Source of the DNA: Cylindrodendrum hubeiense
Taxonomy: Eukaryota > Ascomycota > Sordariomycetes > Hypocreales > Nectriaceae
Length of the DNA stretch: 46,006 bases
NCBI GenBank assembly: GCA_014621425.1
Contig: JAANBB010000332.1
Span: forward strand, 1 to 46,006
Reading direction: 5' to 3'
Shown: positions 44,010 to 46,006 of the stretch, piece after piece
Position numbering within the stretch: the first letter of the stretch is position 1
Layout of the letters: every line of letters begins with the position of its first letter
Translations under genes and position numbers: made by a program
The notes under the pieces: model-generated
Databases searched by the model: none
Told to the model about the DNA's origin: nothing
The model's input: only the letters and a program-made list of their open reading frames with translations

Positions 44010-46006
44010 TTAGTAGATGTCGAGCTCCCGCAGCTGTACATCCAGCCTCCTCTCGTCGTTCATCATGCCCTTAATCACGGCGTTCTCGTCATCGACGCCT
44101 AACAATCCACCAACACCCAGCTCCAGGGTACCGAGGCGCACAAGCTCGCCATCAGCGACCCAGTTGCGTCGGCCACAGATGAGTACGCTGGCCGACTCAA
44201 AAGACTCGTCAGTCTTCCAGTCCCGGCCACAGATGATGATGCCCACGAGGTCATGGTCGCCGGGGGGCGGCTCGCTGTCTGGCTCGTTGTAGGCGGCTCG
44301 AAGGAGAAGGGCGGCGATGGCGGCGGGATAGGGGTCCCGCAAATCAAGGTCGACAAGCTTGATGGTGCCGTCGGGGTCCTTGTTCATGTGGATATCGAAG
44401 CAGTGAGACTTGAGTCGGATGAAACTGATAGCGCTGGTCTTGCCGGCAATTGCGTCGCCGTCCTGCTCCCAGGAGAGGACTGAGAGGTCTTTGAAGCCGA
44501 TGGAGATTTCGAGATTGGGCACGGCAGTGACATTGTCGATAAGGGGGCCGTCGTCACAGACTTCGTAGATGTTAAAGGAGGGGCCGTAGCCAGGGTATTC
44601 GGGGCGTTGCTTCCAGGCAAGCCACGTCCACGAGGGGAACGGCCCGTGGAGGAACATAGAGTGCGCTGAGACGTCCGCCTCACCGACGTGCTCGTGCTTC
44701 CATCCAAGGCCCATCGCCAGTCGGTCTGTCCTGGAGACGGAGGTCACATTCTTAAAGTCCTGAGGGTGGTATAAGGGAAGACCAAGAAGGTTATCCACGG
44801 CGGGATCCATATGAGCGTAGCGGTCCAACACTCCCCTGAAGGCATCCAGCCGGTCCTGGGGGTACGTGACTTCGCGGCTCATGTAGCCGTTAACCTGGGC
44901 CTTGAAATCCTTCGCGTGGGTGCCGGCGCCGGTGGTTGGGAACACTCGGCCCAGGTTGAGGGTCGGCTGCGTCTGGAGGGGGTAGGATATCGTTTCGTGG
45001 CAGTGGAGGTGCTGGCACTGGAAGTATGTCTGTGAGGGCGTAAAGACGAGGCGACGGCGTGAGAGGAGGCCCTCTTGGTAGGTCCAGCCGCGGGACGCCC
45101 ATCGCGAGCTGGCGACTTCGACATCGGGCCGGGTCAGCGAGGTGGTGTAGTGGCCGGCGTCGGTCTGGAGGGACAGCTGCTCCTCGCGGGGGACGCTTAC
45201 ACCCGGGATGCCGTCCGAGACGCCCTCTCCAGCGGCGACGATGATGGTGAGAGCAGAACGCGCATATATGTCCCCCATGCGATCCAATTGGCGCCGGCGC
45301 TCGTCCCCGTTGTACTGGGGGAAGCAATACTGATCAACCCAGAGATATCGGAAGCCCAGAGACCGTGTCACGGTCATAGCATCGGCGAGTAGCGGAGGTA
45401 GCTCCTCTGGCAGAACCGTAGGCAGGGTTCCAGCGGGCGCTGGCAGCTCATCTGAACCGCCACGGACATAGCTGAGAGTGACGTACTCGACAGCCTCGGC
45501 CATGAGGTCATCGACGAACAGGATTTCCTTGTCGCGGCAGTCGAGGAGCTTCAGGCCGCGAATGGGTCGTCCCGGGGACGCGCATGTCGTTTTGGAATGG
45601 TTGGTCATACAGAAGTCGATCCAGGTCCTGGGCAGGGCGGAATCGAGCTTGGGTGTGATGACCCTCCCCCGAATTTCTGGCGTCGCCTCTCGATACCCCG
45701 CCAAATCATCGGTGTTCTCGATGACAGGCACAATGTAACCCCATGGTAGCACCTTGCTTTTTGTAGTGACCTCGAACAGAACGGCCCCGCCCAGCTCATG
45801 CTTCTCTCCCACGCCGAGGCGCTCAAAGGCCTGGCGGATGCGCAGGTACGGCGTGAACTTGCGCGTCATGTCGGGCTCGGCGCCGACCAGGGCCTGGAAG
45901 AAGATGCAGTACGGGCAGGCGGACTCGGCGGCGAGGGTGTGGGCGAGAGGGATCCACGGGCGAGACTCGCCGGGGCGCCAGTTGAGCAGGCGGGGGAAAT
46001 CGATTG
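44010..46006 (-). CDS. HET-domain protein, 5' end outside the window
   Basis: HET-domain proteins act in heterokaryon incompatibility and related self/non-self reactions in the cytoplasm. The frame is open from the window edge to a stop at 44012-44010. It gives at least 664 residues, with no intron needed in this part. An internal ATG at 45869 starts a 619-codon frame, but coding continues upstream of it (FPRLLNWRPGESRPW, SACPYCIFF), so it is not the true start. The three HET motifs follow in order: VTLSYVRGG (45482-45456), FRYLWVDQYC, and AAGEGVSDGIPGV. The usual RGWTYQEGLLSRRRLVF segment follows. The first motif normally reads YVWG, but here the Trp is Arg. The rest is an unclassified C-terminal domain. 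Such genes are often polymorphic and near other accessory genes. The effector part cannot be told. Confidence 0.88.
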   Translation of the reverse strand, partial: IDFPRLLNWRPGESRPWIPLAHTLAAESACPYCIFFQALVGAEPDMTRKFTPYLRIRQAFERLGVGEKHELGGAVLFEVTTKSKVLPWGYIVPVIENTDDLAGYREATPEIRGRVITPKLDSALPRTWIDFCMTNHSKTTCASPGRPIRGLKLLDCRDKEILFVDDLMAEAVEYVTLSYVRGGSDELPAPAGTLPTVLPEELPPLLADAMTVTRSLGFRYLWVDQYCFPQYNGDERRRQLDRMGDIYARSALTIIVAAGEGVSDGIPGVSVPREEQLSLQTDAGHYTTSLTRPDVEVASSRWASRGWTYQEGLLSRRRLVFTPSQTYFQCQHLHCHETISYPLQTQPTLNLGRVFPTTGAGTHAKDFKAQVNGYMSREVTYPQDRLDAFRGVLDRYAHMDPAVDNLLGLPLYHPQDFKNVTSVSRTDRLAMGLGWKHEHVGEADVSAHSMFLHGPFPSWTWLAWKQRPEYPGYGPSFNIYEVCDDGPLIDNVTAVPNLEISIGFKDLSVLSWEQDGDAIAGKTSAISFIRLKSHCFDIHMNKDPDGTIKLVDLDLRDPYPAAIAALLLRAAYNEPDSEPPPGDHDLVGIIICGRDWKTDESFESASVLICGRRNWVADGELVRLGTLELGVGGLLGVDDENAVIKGMMNDERRLDVQLRELDIY

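Overview
The window is nuclear DNA from a filamentous ascomycete (Pezizomycotina). It is most likely a Sordariomycete, but I cannot place it further. The evidence is short introns of about 45-125 bp with fungal GTRNGY/YAG borders, a Zn2Cys6 regulator with a fungal-specific transcription factor domain, a HET-domain protein, a fungal homeodomain regulator, and moderately GC-rich DNA with one AT-richer block. I found no rRNA, tRNA, CRISPR array or intact transposon.

Layout, left to right. 1-1660: repeat-rich upstream DNA. 1661-3843 (+): SLC4/Bor1-type anion transporter, five exons. 4269-7824 (-): Tof1/Swi1/Timeless replication-fork protection factor, three exons. 8180-9258 (+): mitochondrial 3-hydroxyacyl-CoA dehydrogenase, three exons, divergent from tof1 across a 355-bp shared promoter. 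9259-18571: 9.3 kb with no credible gene, containing an AT-rich block at about 9420-10565. 18572-20609 (+): homeodomain transcription factor, four exons. 22740-23957 (+): Mediator subunit Med19/Rox3, three exons. 25394-28358 (-): Zn2Cys6 transcription factor, six exons. 28359-32701: about 4.3 kb without a gene. 32702-34662 (-): Ser/Thr-rich single-pass membrane protein, two exons. 34663-40895: 6.2 kb without a gene, full of short tandem repeats. 40896-43465 (+): alpha/beta-hydrolase (lipase-like) with a long coiled-coil extension, two exons, and an apparent one-base frameshift near its 3' end. 44010-46006 (-): HET-domain protein whose 5' end lies outside the window.

The genes do not form a pathway or cluster. 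They are housekeeping and regulatory genes, and several have very long upstream regions, as is common for developmental regulators. The best regulatory signal is the tof1/dehydrogenase promoter. It holds a tight pair of MluI cell-cycle boxes (ACGCGT) on the tof1 side, two GATAAGATAA repeats exactly 20 bp apart, and a CCGAGG site (reverse complement of the FarA/FarB fatty-acid site) on the dehydrogenase side. I did not find a new biological system. The items most worth a second look are that promoter, the hydrolase frameshift, the missing signal peptide of the Ser/Thr-rich membrane protein, and the two large gene-free intervals.
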